From Nocardiopsis sp. MG754419 (lineage in GTDB: Bacteria; Actinomycetota; Actinomycetes; Streptosporangiales; Streptosporangiaceae): DNA of 64,000 bases. The stretch lies in NCBI RefSeq assembly GCF_018207095.1, contig NZ_QOCZ01000008.1, positions 1 through 64,000 on the forward strand, in the 5' to 3' direction. Below, piece by piece: positions 1 through 8,930 of this stretch. The position numbers and the translations under genes were made by a program. Position 1 is the first letter of the stretch. Each line of letters opens with the position of its first letter. The notes beneath the pieces are model-generated. The model was not told the DNA's origin. It made no database searches and saw nothing but the letters and a program-made list of their open reading frames with translations.

Positions 1-60
1 TCCGTGCCCCGGTGTCGATCCCGGCGTCGGTCCCCGCCGGGATCGACACCGGGGCACGGA
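1..60 (-). terminator. Long perfect hairpin, terminator of the egt operon
   Basis: Positions 1-25 and 36-60 are perfect reverse complements (25 bp) around a 10-nt loop. The hairpin starts 8 nt beyond the egtD stop codon. There is no T-tract, which is common for GC-rich actinobacterial terminators. The arm reaches base 1, so the repeat may extend outside the window. It may act in both directions. Confidence 0.8.
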
Positions 61-68
61 GGGGTGGT

Positions 69-1043
69 TCAGCGGACGGTGGAGAGGCTGAGCGCGAAGT
101 CCCCGGCCGGGTCGGTCCACCAGTGGGTGAGGGTGAACCCGGCGGCGTCCAACTCCGCGGTGAGTCCGTCGCGGCGGAACTTGGCGGAGATCTCGGTGCG
201 CATCTCCTCCCCCGCCGCGAAGTCGACCTCCAGGTCGAGGTCGGCCACACGGACCCGTTGGTGGGAGCGGGCGCGCAACCGCATCTCGATCCATTCCCGC
301 TCGGGGTCCCAGACGGCGACGTGGTCGAAGGCCCCCGGGTCGAAGTCGCCGCCCAGGCGCTGGTTGATCACGGTGAGGACGTTGCGGTCGAAGGCGGCGG
401 TGACACCCTGGGCGTCGTCGTAGGCGGCGACCAGACGTTCGGGGTCCTTGACAAGGTCGGCGCCGAGCAGAAGCGTGTCACCGGGGTCGAGCGCCGCGTG
501 AACGGCGCGCAGGAACACCCCCCGCGCGGCGGGGGCCTGGTTGCCGATGGTGGAGCCCAGGACGGCGAGCATCTCGCGGCCGTCGTGTTCGTTCACCGGG
601 AGCAACCCGAGGTGGTGTTCGAAGTCGCCGACCACGGCGTGCACGTCCAGGCCGGGATGGTCGTCGGCGACCCGGCGCGCGGAGGCGGCGAGGAAGTCGC
701 CGCTGACGTCCACGGGGACGAAGCGTTTCAGGGTGCCGTGACGGCCCAGGGCGTCGAGCAGCAACCGGGTCTTGACCCCGGATCCGGATCCGAGCTCGAT
801 GAGGGCCACCGCGTCGGCGGCGCGGGCGATCTCGTCGGAGCGCTCCTCGAGGATGGCGCGCTCGGTTCGGGTCGGGTAGTACTCGGGCAGCCCGGTGATC
901 TCCTCGAACAGGGAACTGCCGTGTTCGTCGTAGAACCACTTGGGCGGGAGCCGTTTGGGCCGGGCGGTGAGGCCTTCGGCGACGTCGGCGCGCAGGGACT
1001 TGTGCAGTTCGTCGGCGGTGAGGTTGCGGTCGATCCGGAACAT
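69..1043 (-). CDS. egtD: L-histidine N-alpha-methyltransferase EgtD
   Basis: EgtD trimethylates the alpha-amino group of histidine with three SAM to give hercynine, the first step of ergothioneine synthesis. The 324-aa length matches the family. The N-terminal third has the family region with LPPKWFYDEHGS and YYPTRTE, followed by the SAM-binding glycine loop ELGSGSGVKTRLLL near residues 82-95. The start is well supported: AGGAGG lies 4 nt before the ATG. The gene is last in the egtABCD operon, separated from egtC by 69 bp, and ends at the perfect hairpin at 1-60. The protein is cytoplasmic. Confidence 0.96.
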   Translation of the reverse strand: MFRIDRNLTADELHKSLRADVAEGLTARPKRLPPKWFYDEHGSSLFEEITGLPEYYPTRTERAILEERSDEIARAADAVALIELGSGSGVKTRLLLDALGRHGTLKRFVPVDVSGDFLAASARRVADDHPGLDVHAVVGDFEHHLGLLPVNEHDGREMLAVLGSTIGNQAPAARGVFLRAVHAALDPGDTLLLGADLVKDPERLVAAYDDAQGVTAAFDRNVLTVINQRLGGDFDPGAFDHVAVWDPEREWIEMRLRARSHQRVRVADLDLEVDFAAGEEMRTEISAKFRRDGLTAELDAAGFTLTHWWTDPAGDFALSLSTVR

Positions 1044-1112
1044 GCTGCCTCCTGTGTCCGCCCGGGATCCGTCCGGGTCGGTCGGTGCTCGGGGTGCGGT
1101 CGGCGCCGTCGC

Positions 1113-1892
1113 TCAGCCGAGGGGCCGGATGTCGGTGTGCTCGGGGGTGGCGACCACCACCGAGTCGTCGGGGATCTCCCGCCAGCCGTGTCCGTCGTCG
1201 AAGGGTTCGGAGGCCAGGAAGACCTCGTCCCCCTCCCCCGGCCCGGCGGCCGGTCGGCGCAGGATGAACAGTGTGTCCCCGGCGGTGGTGCCGACGATCG
1301 TGGCGCCGTCGCCGGCCAGCAGGTTGTAGCGGCCTCGGGAGTGTCGCCGGGCCCGGCGCACCACGGCGGCCAGGGCGGAGGGCAGGTCTCCGGACGCACG
1401 CCACAGGCGCAGCGTGTGCGCGAACAGCGGGGCCGAGTCCACCGGGGCACGGGCGTCCAGCGCGCCCGGCGGCGGTGGCGAGCCGAGTGCGAGGGCGAGC
1501 GCCTCGTCGTCCTCGGCCGCACCGTTGTGGCTGAACAGCAGGTGGTCGGCGCGGAAGGGTTGGGCGCCGGACTCCTCGGAGCCGAAGCCGACGGTGGCGT
1601 CGCGCACGGCCGCGACCACGCATCCTGAGGTGAGGGCGCGGGCCGCGTCGGCGAAGGAGGCGTCGCCCCAGATCGGCATGGCCCTGCGGTAACGCAGGGG
1701 GGCCACCGGGGTGGCGGCGGTCTCCGAGCCGGTGCCCGGCGGGTACCACCCCACGCCGAACCCGTCGGCGTTGACGGTGCCGTACCGCTGACGGCGGGGC
1801 GCCCAGGACTGGACGTGCAACGAGTGGGGCGCCGCGTACAGCAGATCGTGCAGGGTACGCGGCGGCCCCAGGTAGGCGAGATGGCGGCACAT
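1113..1892 (-). CDS. egtC: Gamma-glutamyl hercynylcysteine sulfoxide amidase EgtC
   Basis: EgtC is a class II glutamine amidotransferase-like Ntn hydrolase that removes the gamma-glutamyl group from gamma-glutamyl-hercynylcysteine sulfoxide. The mature nucleophile is Cys2 (MCRHLAYLG), exposed after loss of Met1. The 259-aa length is normal. Other family signatures are NADGFGVGWY near residues 42-51 and LLFSHNGA near 117-124. Its ATG overlaps the egtB stop codon by 4 nt (ATGA at 1892), which fixes the start and implies translational coupling. It works between EgtB and the final C-S lyase step. Confidence 0.95.
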   Translation of the reverse strand: MCRHLAYLGPPRTLHDLLYAAPHSLHVQSWAPRRQRYGTVNADGFGVGWYPPGTGSETAATPVAPLRYRRAMPIWGDASFADAARALTSGCVVAAVRDATVGFGSEESGAQPFRADHLLFSHNGAAEDDEALALALGSPPPPGALDARAPVDSAPLFAHTLRLWRASGDLPSALAAVVRRARRHSRGRYNLLAGDGATIVGTTAGDTLFILRRPAAGPGEGDEVFLASEPFDDGHGWREIPDDSVVVATPEHTDIRPLG

Positions 1893-3244
1893 CAGGGGCG
1901 GTCCGCGTCGCGCGCGCAGCGGAACCCGCTGAAGATCTGCCGTCGGATCGGGTGGTCCCAGTTACGGAAGGTGGACCGCACCGCGGTGGGGTGGGTGGCC
2001 CACGATCCCCCGCGCAGGACCTTGTAGCCGTCGTCGAAGAAGACCTCCGAGTACTCGCGGTAGGGGAAGGCGTGGAACCCCGGGTAGCCGTGGAAGGTGG
2101 TGGAGGTCCACTCCCACACGTCACCGATGAGCTGCTGGACCCCCAGCGGGGAGGCGCCTCCCGGATGGGTACCGACCGGATCGGGTGCGAGCCGACGCTG
2201 GCCGAGGTTGGCGTGGTGTGCCTCGGGTTCGGCGTCGCCCCAGGGAAAGCGGTGGGAACGCCCGGTGGCGGGGTCGTACCGCGCCGCCTTCTCCCATTCG
2301 GCCTCGGTGGGCAGGCGTTTGCCCGCCCATCGGGCGTAGGCCTCGGCCTCGTGGAAGCTCACGTGCTGGACGGGTTCGTCCGGTGGCACGACCTCCCGGC
2401 GACCGAAGCGGCGACGGGTCCAGTGGCCGTTCTCGGCGGACCAGAAGGCGGGCGCGACGGCCTTGCGCGCGCTCTTCCACTCCCACCCGGCCGTGCTCCA
2501 CCAGCGGGGGTCCCGGTACCCGCCATCGTCGACGAACTCGCGGTAGGCGGCGTTGGTGACCGGGAAGGTGTCGATGAGGTAGGCGGGCAGGTCGACGGTG
2601 CGGCCGGGGCGTTCGTTGTCGAAGGACCAGGGGTCGTCGTCGGTGCCGAGGGTGAACGGGCCGGCCGGGACCGCCACCTCCGCGGGCACCGGCGGACCGG
2701 TGGTCTCGGGCGCGGGCGCCTCCTCCAACAGAACGGGTGCTCCCTGGCGCAACTGGTGGGTGGCGAGCATCGTCTCGTCGTGCATGTGCTCGTGCTGGAT
2801 CACCATGTGGAAGACGAAGCCCGCGTCCAGGAGGGAACGCTCGGCCGGGCCACCCTGGGCAGGCACCGTGGGGCGCGCGGACAGGTCGGCGCCCTCCAAC
2901 GTGTCGAGCACCTCCCGGCGCACCCGCGCGTTGTACGCACGCGCCTCGTCGGGGCGGAGCAGCGGGAGGGCGACCCGGTCGGCGCGCGCGTTCTCGAAGG
3001 CGTCGTAGAGCCCGTCGATGTCGGGGCGCAGCGCCGCGCGTCCGCCGGCGGCGCGCAGCAGCCACTGTTCCTCGTAGTTGCCGATGTGCGCCAGGTCCCA
3101 GACCAGGGGCGACATCAGGGGTGAGTGCTGGGCCAGCAGGTCGGACTCGTCGAGCGCCTCCAGGGTGAGTCCGATGCTGCGTCGGCGCCCGATGTCGAGT
3201 TCGGCGGCGATGCGTTCCTTGGCGCGTTCCTGTTCCAGGCTCAC
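1892..3244 (-). CDS. egtB: Ergothioneine sulfoxide synthase EgtB
   Basis: EgtB is the non-heme iron enzyme that uses O2 to join hercynine and gamma-glutamylcysteine through an S-C bond. Two domains are visible in 450 aa. The N-terminal DinB-like domain carries the iron histidines: WDLAHIGNYEEQWLLR near residue 50 and the HEHMHDE motif near 145. The C-terminal formylglycine-generating/sulfatase-modifying domain has GKRLPTEAEWEKAARY, GDVWEWT and VLRGGSW. The start is GTG at 3244, not the much longer upstream reading frame, because GTGA overlaps the egtA stop by 4 nt and the protein then has family length. The stop overlaps the egtC ATG. Confidence 0.96.
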   Translation of the reverse strand: MSLEQERAKERIAAELDIGRRRSIGLTLEALDESDLLAQHSPLMSPLVWDLAHIGNYEEQWLLRAAGGRAALRPDIDGLYDAFENARADRVALPLLRPDEARAYNARVRREVLDTLEGADLSARPTVPAQGGPAERSLLDAGFVFHMVIQHEHMHDETMLATHQLRQGAPVLLEEAPAPETTGPPVPAEVAVPAGPFTLGTDDDPWSFDNERPGRTVDLPAYLIDTFPVTNAAYREFVDDGGYRDPRWWSTAGWEWKSARKAVAPAFWSAENGHWTRRRFGRREVVPPDEPVQHVSFHEAEAYARWAGKRLPTEAEWEKAARYDPATGRSHRFPWGDAEPEAHHANLGQRRLAPDPVGTHPGGASPLGVQQLIGDVWEWTSTTFHGYPGFHAFPYREYSEVFFDDGYKVLRGGSWATHPTAVRSTFRNWDHPIRRQIFSGFRCARDADRP

Positions 3245-4527
3245 GACGGACCTCCACGGTGAGTGAGGGGCGCACGGGCGCCGGACGTCGGCTCGGCGGA
3301 GCGCGGCGCGGGCACCTGACCGGCGGTGTCGGCGGGGCACAGGCCGCGCCGCACGTAGTGGTCGGCGTACGCGTCGACGAGGGCGGCGAGTTCGGCCGAG
3401 CCTCCACGCGGCAGCGCCTCGATGGCGGCGTCGAAGCAGGTCCGCGCGCACGCGGCGAGCTCGGCGTCGTCGAGCCCCCGGCGGGCGGCGCGCAGCCACA
3501 GCTCGGAGGCGGGTGCGACGTCGCCGCACAACCGTGCGGTGGCCTCCTCCGCGACGGAGCGCGCCCGGGGGTCGTCGGTCAGGGCGGCGGCGAGCGCCAC
3601 CGGGACCGGCCACCAACGATGGGGCAGGGCGTCGATCATGCGCAGTTCCCACCAGCCGCGGGGGCGGACGGGCGGGAACAGGGTGCTCAGGTGAAACTCC
3701 AGGTCGGCGAGGGTCAGGGGGCGCGGGCCCCGCCCGGCGATCCAGTCGGCCAGGGTGATTCCGGGGTCGGCGGTCCAGCGACCGCCTCCGCCGGGGACCT
3801 CGGGCACGGCCATCACGCGGGCCGCCAGGGCGTACTCGGCCCAGGCGGTGACCGGGTCCACCCCGGTGTCCGGTGCCAGGACCGGACGGGTCCGGGAGGC
3901 GTCGATGCCCGCCCAGATCGCCCACCGGGTGGACTTCCAACCGGTGGGGCGGCCGCGCCAGACCGCGGAGTTGGCGAAGGCCGCCACCAGCACGGGTCCC
4001 AGACGGTGCAGGAACTCCCAGCGCTCGCGCACGTCGGCGGCGTCCGCTCCGGTGTCCAGACACACCTGGATCGAGGCGGTGCTGCACATCATGGTGCGCC
4101 CGCCGACGTGACGGTGGTTGGTGAAGAAGCGCTCCATCGCCGTGTAACGCGGCAGGCGGAGCAGGCGTACGGGCGCTCGCACGGGGTCGAGCCCGGTCTC
4201 GGCCAGGTGCAGGCCGGCGTCCGCGAGGGTCTTGCCGATGTGCCGCAGGTCCGCGGCGAGGGCTTCGTGGGCCTGGGCGGGCCCCGGCAGGACCACCGAG
4301 CTGAGCTCGATCTGGCCGCCGGGTTCGAAGGTGATCCGGCTTCCCGCGGGCGGAGGACCACAGTCCTCCATGAGCTCCGCGAGGCGGTCGATGGTGACGC
4401 GTGCGTGCGGTCGGTCCGGGTCGGTGACGAGCCATTCGGTCTCGATGCCGACTTTTCCCGGGGGGCCGGTCTTGAAGCAGACCCCGTTGATGTACTCGTG
4501 AACGTCTTCCGTGGTCATGTGGGCCAT
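3241..4527 (-). CDS. egtA: Glutamate-cysteine ligase EgtA
   Basis: EgtA is an ATP-dependent gamma-glutamylcysteine synthetase that supplies the sulfur donor for EgtB. The protein is 428 aa. It contains VGIETEWLV near residue 25, FEPGGQIELSS near 65 and the MCSTASIQVCLD region near 155, all typical of the GCS2-type glutamate-cysteine ligase family. I chose the ATG at 4527 because AGGGAG lies 7 nt upstream; a longer open frame begins at 4692 but lacks similarity and a ribosome site. It is the first gene of the operon. The promoter should lie in 4528-4732. Confidence 0.93.
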   Translation of the reverse strand: MAHMTTEDVHEYINGVCFKTGPPGKVGIETEWLVTDPDRPHARVTIDRLAELMEDCGPPPAGSRITFEPGGQIELSSVVLPGPAQAHEALAADLRHIGKTLADAGLHLAETGLDPVRAPVRLLRLPRYTAMERFFTNHRHVGGRTMMCSTASIQVCLDTGADAADVRERWEFLHRLGPVLVAAFANSAVWRGRPTGWKSTRWAIWAGIDASRTRPVLAPDTGVDPVTAWAEYALAARVMAVPEVPGGGGRWTADPGITLADWIAGRGPRPLTLADLEFHLSTLFPPVRPRGWWELRMIDALPHRWWPVPVALAAALTDDPRARSVAEEATARLCGDVAPASELWLRAARRGLDDAELAACARTCFDAAIEALPRGGSAELAALVDAYADHYVRRGLCPADTAGQVPAPRSAEPTSGARAPLTHRGGPS

Positions 4528-4732
4528 GAGTGGACTCCCTCGGAGTGGCGCCTCCCAGGTCCTGCCCCGCGGCTCACACGGACGAACGTGTGCGATCACC
4601 CCAAATCCTTCACACGCGCGCGAGGGTGGACCGAGCCGTTGGGCCGAGGCCGCAGCGACACGCCCTCGGCCACAGGGTTCACGCCGGGACACGGTGGAAT
4701 CGGTCCCTCACCGAGAGCGTATGTGATGACCG

Positions 4733-5689
4733 TCACAGATTGAGAAAGTCCCGCACCTTCTCCTCGATCACAGAGCGTTCATGCTGGTCAAGGCGGATAT
4801 CGAACACCTCACGCAACACTGTTCCCAGCTCGCCCACCGGCAGCTCCCGCACCTCGCGCTCCGGTCCGGCCCCGGAGGCGTGCCGACGGTCCGCGCCGAC
4901 GCGTTCGACCGTGAGCGTGGCGTTGGTGAGGGTGTACCGCGTCGAGCCGAGGGTCCGGGCGACCATGAGCCGGTGGCGGAACGGTGAGCGGGGGTGGGTG
5001 GTGAGGTAGTGGCTGCAGATGGCGTAGTCCTGCGGCAGGGCCCCGGCCGTGGTGAAGGAGTACAGGTTGCGCCACTCCGTACCGTCGAACGACCGGAGCA
5101 ACCACTCCTCGTCCCCCACCTCGGCGACGCGGTCCAGACGCAGGTCCCATCCGCCCTGGGAGGTCTGGTGACCGTCGACGAGGGGGAACGGCTCCAGCAG
5201 GCCACCGCCTCCGAACCCGACGTCCATCAGCCAGGCGGCGCCGTCCGATACGACCCGCAGCAGGGCGTGGGTGGCGGGACGTGGACGGCCGTCGCCGCCC
5301 AGGAGCACACGGGCCGAGAACGCGGTGGGCGCGCACCCGAGCCGATCGAGGACCGCGGCCAGGAGGAGGTTCTGTTCGTAGCAGTAACCGCCCCGGTGGC
5401 TCCGGACCATCGTGTCCGTCAGCGAGGGGACGTCCAGCGCGACGGGGCGATCCAGCAGGAGCCGGAGGTTCTCGAAGGGGATCGCCGCGAGGTGGGCGCG
5501 GTGCAGGGCCGTCAGACCGGCCACGGTGGGCGGCGGCGCCTCGGCCAGGCCCACGCGCTCCAGGTAGGCGTCCAGATCCAGGTCCGGGCCGTGCCAGAAG
5601 TCGCGGTGGGTGAACACGCGACCGGGCGGTGGGGCGGTGCCGGGACCATCAGCCGGATCGCGTTCGTCGGAAGGCTCCGAGATCGTCAT
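4733..5689 (-). CDS. nat: Arylamine N-acetyltransferase
   Basis: This cytoplasmic enzyme transfers an acetyl group from acetyl-CoA to arylamines or hydrazines. The Cys-His-Asp triad is visible: RGGYCYEQN (Cys), THALL (His) and MDVGFGGG (Asp), in the expected order and spacing. The IPFENL motif before the cysteine is also family-typical. From ATG 5689 the protein is 318 aa, slightly longer than the usual 270-285, because of a proline-rich N-terminal tail of about 35 residues. No strong ribosome site precedes this ATG, so the exact start is uncertain. It is downstream of the importer genes (171-bp gap) and upstream of egtA in the same direction. It is not a known ergothioneine gene. Confidence 0.92.
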   Translation of the reverse strand: MTISEPSDERDPADGPGTAPPPGRVFTHRDFWHGPDLDLDAYLERVGLAEAPPPTVAGLTALHRAHLAAIPFENLRLLLDRPVALDVPSLTDTMVRSHRGGYCYEQNLLLAAVLDRLGCAPTAFSARVLLGGDGRPRPATHALLRVVSDGAAWLMDVGFGGGGLLEPFPLVDGHQTSQGGWDLRLDRVAEVGDEEWLLRSFDGTEWRNLYSFTTAGALPQDYAICSHYLTTHPRSPFRHRLMVARTLGSTRYTLTNATLTVERVGADRRHASGAGPEREVRELPVGELGTVLREVFDIRLDQHERSVIEEKVRDFLNL

Positions 5690-5860
5690 GCCCGTGCCAA
5701 CGGTGAGCGGGGGGTGGGTGTTCCGCCCCGTCGGGCGGCACCGCGGCCGCGACCGGTCGGGGCTCCGAGCCGGCGGCGACGCGGGGTGGACACGTCCACG
5801 CTCAGGGCGCGCGCCGATCGCGCGACACGCGCCCACGGGCCTCGTCCTTCGGCCGTCTCC

Positions 5861-6934
5861 TCAGGGGTGCGCCGGGTCCGCCGAGGGCAGGCGGCCGGAC
5901 TCGTCGGCCGCGGCCCAGTGGCACGCCACGCGACGTTCGGCCCCGCCACTGAGGACGGCGGGGTCCACACTCACGCACCGGTCCGCCACACCCGCCCGTT
6001 CGGCCTCACCCGAGGCCAGCACCGGGCAGCGAGGGTGGAAACGGCACCCCGGGGGCACCTGTTTGGGGTCCGGCGGCTCGCCACCGAGCACCACGGGCCC
6101 CTCCTCCACACCGGAGTCGGGCAGCACCGACAACAGGGCCCGCGTGTACGGATGGGCGGGCGCGGAGAGCACCTCCTCCACTGTGCCCAGCTCCACCACA
6201 CGGCCCAGGTACATCACCGCCACACGGTCGGCGATGTTCCAGGCCAGGCCGAGGTCGTGCGTGGCCACCAGGGCGGACAGGCCCAGCTGGTCGCGCAGTT
6301 CCAGCATCAGGCGCAGGATCTCCCCGCGCACGGAGGCGTCCAGGGACGCGACGGGTTCGTCGGCCACCAGCACCTCGGGGTCCAGCACCAGGGCGCCGGC
6401 GATCACCACACGCTGACGCTGCCCGCCGGACAGCTCGTGCGGATAACGGGCCAGGAAACGCTCGGGCGGACGCAGCCCCGCCCGGGACAGCGCACGCTCC
6501 ACCCGTTCCAGTTCGTCGACGGTGGTGCCCTCGTGGACGCGCAACCCCTCCACCACCGACTCGTAGACGGTCCGTCGCGGGTTGAGCGAACCCATGGGGT
6601 CCTGCTGGACGAGTTGCACCCGACGTCGGTAGGCGCGCAGGTCGCGGGAGCGGTAGCTCAGCGGCGCGCCCTCGAAGAGGACCCGGCCCGCGGTGGGCCG
6701 TTCCAGGCCGAGCAGGGTGCGGGCGAGGGTGGTCTTGCCGCAGCCGGACTCACCGACCAGGGCCACGATCTCCCCGGGGGCGACGTCCAGGTGCACGCCG
6801 TCCACGGCGCGGGCGGTGCCCCGGCCACCGCCGGGCGCGAACCCGGCGGAGAAGGCCACCTCCACGGACTCGGCACGCAGGAACGGCGTCTCGGGGTCGG
6901 CCGAGGGCGGTCGGGGTTCGGTGTCGGCGCTCAA
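5861..6934 (-). CDS. Peptide ABC transporter ATPase, OppF/DppF type
   Basis: This is the second ATPase of an oligopeptide/dipeptide-type importer. Walker A is GESGCGKTT, the Q-loop is VQLVQQDPMGSLNPR, the signature is LSGGQRQR, Walker B is VLVADEPVASLD, and the switch His is in ATHDL. The C-terminal oligopeptide-transporter extension has a cysteine pattern (GCRFHPRCP, then VACHW) that in this family often holds an iron-sulfur cluster. The start is TTG at 6934: TTGA overlaps the oppD stop by 4 nt and GAGGAG lies 8 nt upstream. The longer frame to 7120 runs inside oppD and is not needed. The protein is 357 aa and is the last gene of the five-gene operon. Confidence 0.93.
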   Translation of the reverse strand: MSADTEPRPPSADPETPFLRAESVEVAFSAGFAPGGGRGTARAVDGVHLDVAPGEIVALVGESGCGKTTLARTLLGLERPTAGRVLFEGAPLSYRSRDLRAYRRRVQLVQQDPMGSLNPRRTVYESVVEGLRVHEGTTVDELERVERALSRAGLRPPERFLARYPHELSGGQRQRVVIAGALVLDPEVLVADEPVASLDASVRGEILRLMLELRDQLGLSALVATHDLGLAWNIADRVAVMYLGRVVELGTVEEVLSAPAHPYTRALLSVLPDSGVEEGPVVLGGEPPDPKQVPPGCRFHPRCPVLASGEAERAGVADRCVSVDPAVLSGGAERRVACHWAAADESGRLPSADPAHP

Positions 6935-7968
6935 CGGCTCGTCTCCTCTGTACTGATCTCCCCTGCCCCGCCGGCCCCGCCCGCCACGCCGGGACCCACG
7001 TGCACGCAGGCGGCGCGCCGATCGGACCGGCCGTCGTTCTCCGGGTGGACCGGCCACAGGGGCGGGTCGACGGTGGCGCACACCGATGCGGCCACGGCGC
7101 AGCGTGGCCGGAACACACATCCCGACGGCGGGTCGGCCGGGTCCGGTGGATCGCCGGGCAGGCCCCGGGGGGCCAGACGCGACGCCGGGTCGCCGATCTT
7201 GGGGAAGGCGGCGCTGAGCGCGCTCGCGTACGGGTGGGCGGGACGGTGCACGACGTCCCGGGCGGGCCCCTCCTCCACGATCCGGCCGGCGTACATGACC
7301 GCGACCCGATCGCAGGTGGCGGCCAGCACGGACAGGTCGTGGCTGATCATGAGCATGCCGATACCGGTCTCCTCCACCAGCCCCCGCAGCAGCGCGAGGA
7401 TCTGCGCCTGGATCATGACGTCCAGGGCGGTGGTGGCCTCGTCGGCGATGATCAGGCGCGGCTCGCAGGCCAGCGCCATCGCGATCATCACCCGTTGGCG
7501 CTGTCCCCCGGACAACTGGTGGGGATGGTCACGGGACCGGGAGGCCGGCAGGCCCACCTGTTCGAGGAGTTCGGCCACGCGCGAGGCGACCTGGTTCGGC
7601 CGCACGGTTCCGTGCAGGATCAGGGGTTCGGCGATCTGATCGCCGATCCGCTGGACCGGGTTGAGGGAGTGCATGGCCCCTTGGAAGACCACCGAGGCGC
7701 CCACCCAGCGCACGGCCCGCAGGCGCCCCCACTTCATCCCGAGGACGTCCTCGCCCTCCAGCAGGATGTGTCCGGTGACGCGGGCGGTGGCGGGCAACAG
7801 GCGCAGCAGGGCCAGGGCGACGGTGGACTTCCCACTGCCGGACTCCCCCGCCACACCGAGGGTGTCGCCGGGGTCCAGGGCCAGGTCGAGGCCGCGCACG
7901 GCGGGCACGTCACCACCGCTCCCGGCGTAGGTGACGTGCAGGTCCCGGACGTCGAGCAGGCCGCTCAC
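6931..7968 (-). CDS. Peptide ABC transporter ATPase, OppD/DppD type
   Basis: This is the first ATPase of the importer, 345 aa. Walker A is GESGSGKST, the Q-loop is VFQGAMHSLNP, the signature is LSGGQRQR, Walker B is LIIADEATTALD and the switch region is MISHDLS. The C-terminal region has the OppD-type cysteines (GCVFRPRCAVAASVC, later ACVHVG). The start is GTG at 7968, which overlaps the oppC stop (GTGA). The TTGA at its 3' end starts oppF. It pairs with the following ATPase as a heterodimer under the two permeases. Confidence 0.93.
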   Translation of the reverse strand: MSGLLDVRDLHVTYAGSGGDVPAVRGLDLALDPGDTLGVAGESGSGKSTVALALLRLLPATARVTGHILLEGEDVLGMKWGRLRAVRWVGASVVFQGAMHSLNPVQRIGDQIAEPLILHGTVRPNQVASRVAELLEQVGLPASRSRDHPHQLSGGQRQRVMIAMALACEPRLIIADEATTALDVMIQAQILALLRGLVEETGIGMLMISHDLSVLAATCDRVAVMYAGRIVEEGPARDVVHRPAHPYASALSAAFPKIGDPASRLAPRGLPGDPPDPADPPSGCVFRPRCAVAASVCATVDPPLWPVHPENDGRSDRRAACVHVGPGVAGGAGGAGEISTEETSR

Positions 7969-8930
7969 CCGGATCCTCCCCTCAGTCGTGGGTTCATGAC
8001 GGACTCGAAGGCCCGACCGCACAGGGTGAAGGACAGCGCGACCACCGCGATGGCCAGACCGGGCGGGACGATGTACCACCAGATGCCGGCGCTGATCGCG
8101 CCGGAGGTGCGGGCCGCCTGGAGGATGCCGCCCCAGGAGATGGTGGTGGGGTCGCCCATGCCGAGGAAGGCGAGCGTGGACTCGGCGATGATCGACGTGG
8201 CGACCAACAGCGTGGTCTGGGCGAGCACCACCGGCATCACGTTCGGCAGGACGTGCCAGCCCATCACGTGGGCGTGACCGCCGCCGAGGGCCCGGGCGCG
8301 CTCCACGAAGGGGCGCGCCTCCACCGCGAGTGTCTGGGCGCGCACGAGCCGGGCGGTGGGCGGCCACACGGTGAGCCCGATGGCGAGGATGATGGTGCCG
8401 GTGCCGCGCGGCAGCACTGCGGCCAGGGCCACCGCCAGGACCAGGGTGGGCAGCACCAGGAACCAGTCGGTGACGCGCATGATGACCGAGGAGACGAGAC
8501 GGCCCGCCAACCCGCCGGAGGACCCGAAGTGTCCGGCGGTGATGCCGGCCAGGGTCCCCAGGGTCACCGAGACGAACGTGGCCAGGAGTCCGACCGTCAG
8601 GGAGACCCGGGCTCCCCAGATGATGAGGTCCAGCACCGAACGGCCGAAGTTGTCGGTGCCCAGGGGGAACTCCGCGCTGGGCGGTTCGAGGCTGCCACCG
8701 GGCGCGCCGGTGACGGTCAGGTGGGCCGGGTCGATGAACAGCGGCGCGGTCAGGGCCAGCACGCCGATGGTGAGCAGCGAGGCCAGGCCGAACATGCCGG
8801 CCCGGTTGCGCGCGTACGCGCGGGCGAAGCGGCCCAGGGCCTCCCTGCGACGTGCGCGCGCCAGGGCGCGGGGCGAGCGCACCACGTCGTCCGTGGTCGG
8901 GGTGTCGGTGGGTCCGGTGGGCGCGCTCAT
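7965..8930 (-). CDS. Peptide ABC transporter permease, OppC/DppC type
   Basis: This is an inner-membrane permease of 321 aa. After a cytoplasmic N-terminus rich in Thr, Pro and Arg comes one transmembrane helix (residues about 48-66) and then the BPD_transp_1 core with five more. The EAA-type loop is ARALGGGHAHVMGWHVLPN near residue 225. LGTDNFGRSVLDLI is the usual OppC signature before the core. The ATG at 8930 overlaps the oppB stop by 4 nt. It forms the pore with OppB. Confidence 0.93.
   Translation of the reverse strand: MSAPTGPTDTPTTDDVVRSPRALARARRREALGRFARAYARNRAGMFGLASLLTIGVLALTAPLFIDPAHLTVTGAPGGSLEPPSAEFPLGTDNFGRSVLDLIIWGARVSLTVGLLATFVSVTLGTLAGITAGHFGSSGGLAGRLVSSVIMRVTDWFLVLPTLVLAVALAAVLPRGTGTIILAIGLTVWPPTARLVRAQTLAVEARPFVERARALGGGHAHVMGWHVLPNVMPVVLAQTTLLVATSIIAESTLAFLGMGDPTTISWGGILQAARTSGAISAGIWWYIVPPGLAIAVVALSFTLCGRAFESVMNPRLRGGSG

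Noticed and set aside
3259-4743. 494-codon plus-strand open frame over egtA
   Set aside because: Antisense to a confidently identified egtA with all motifs; no ribosome site or domain.
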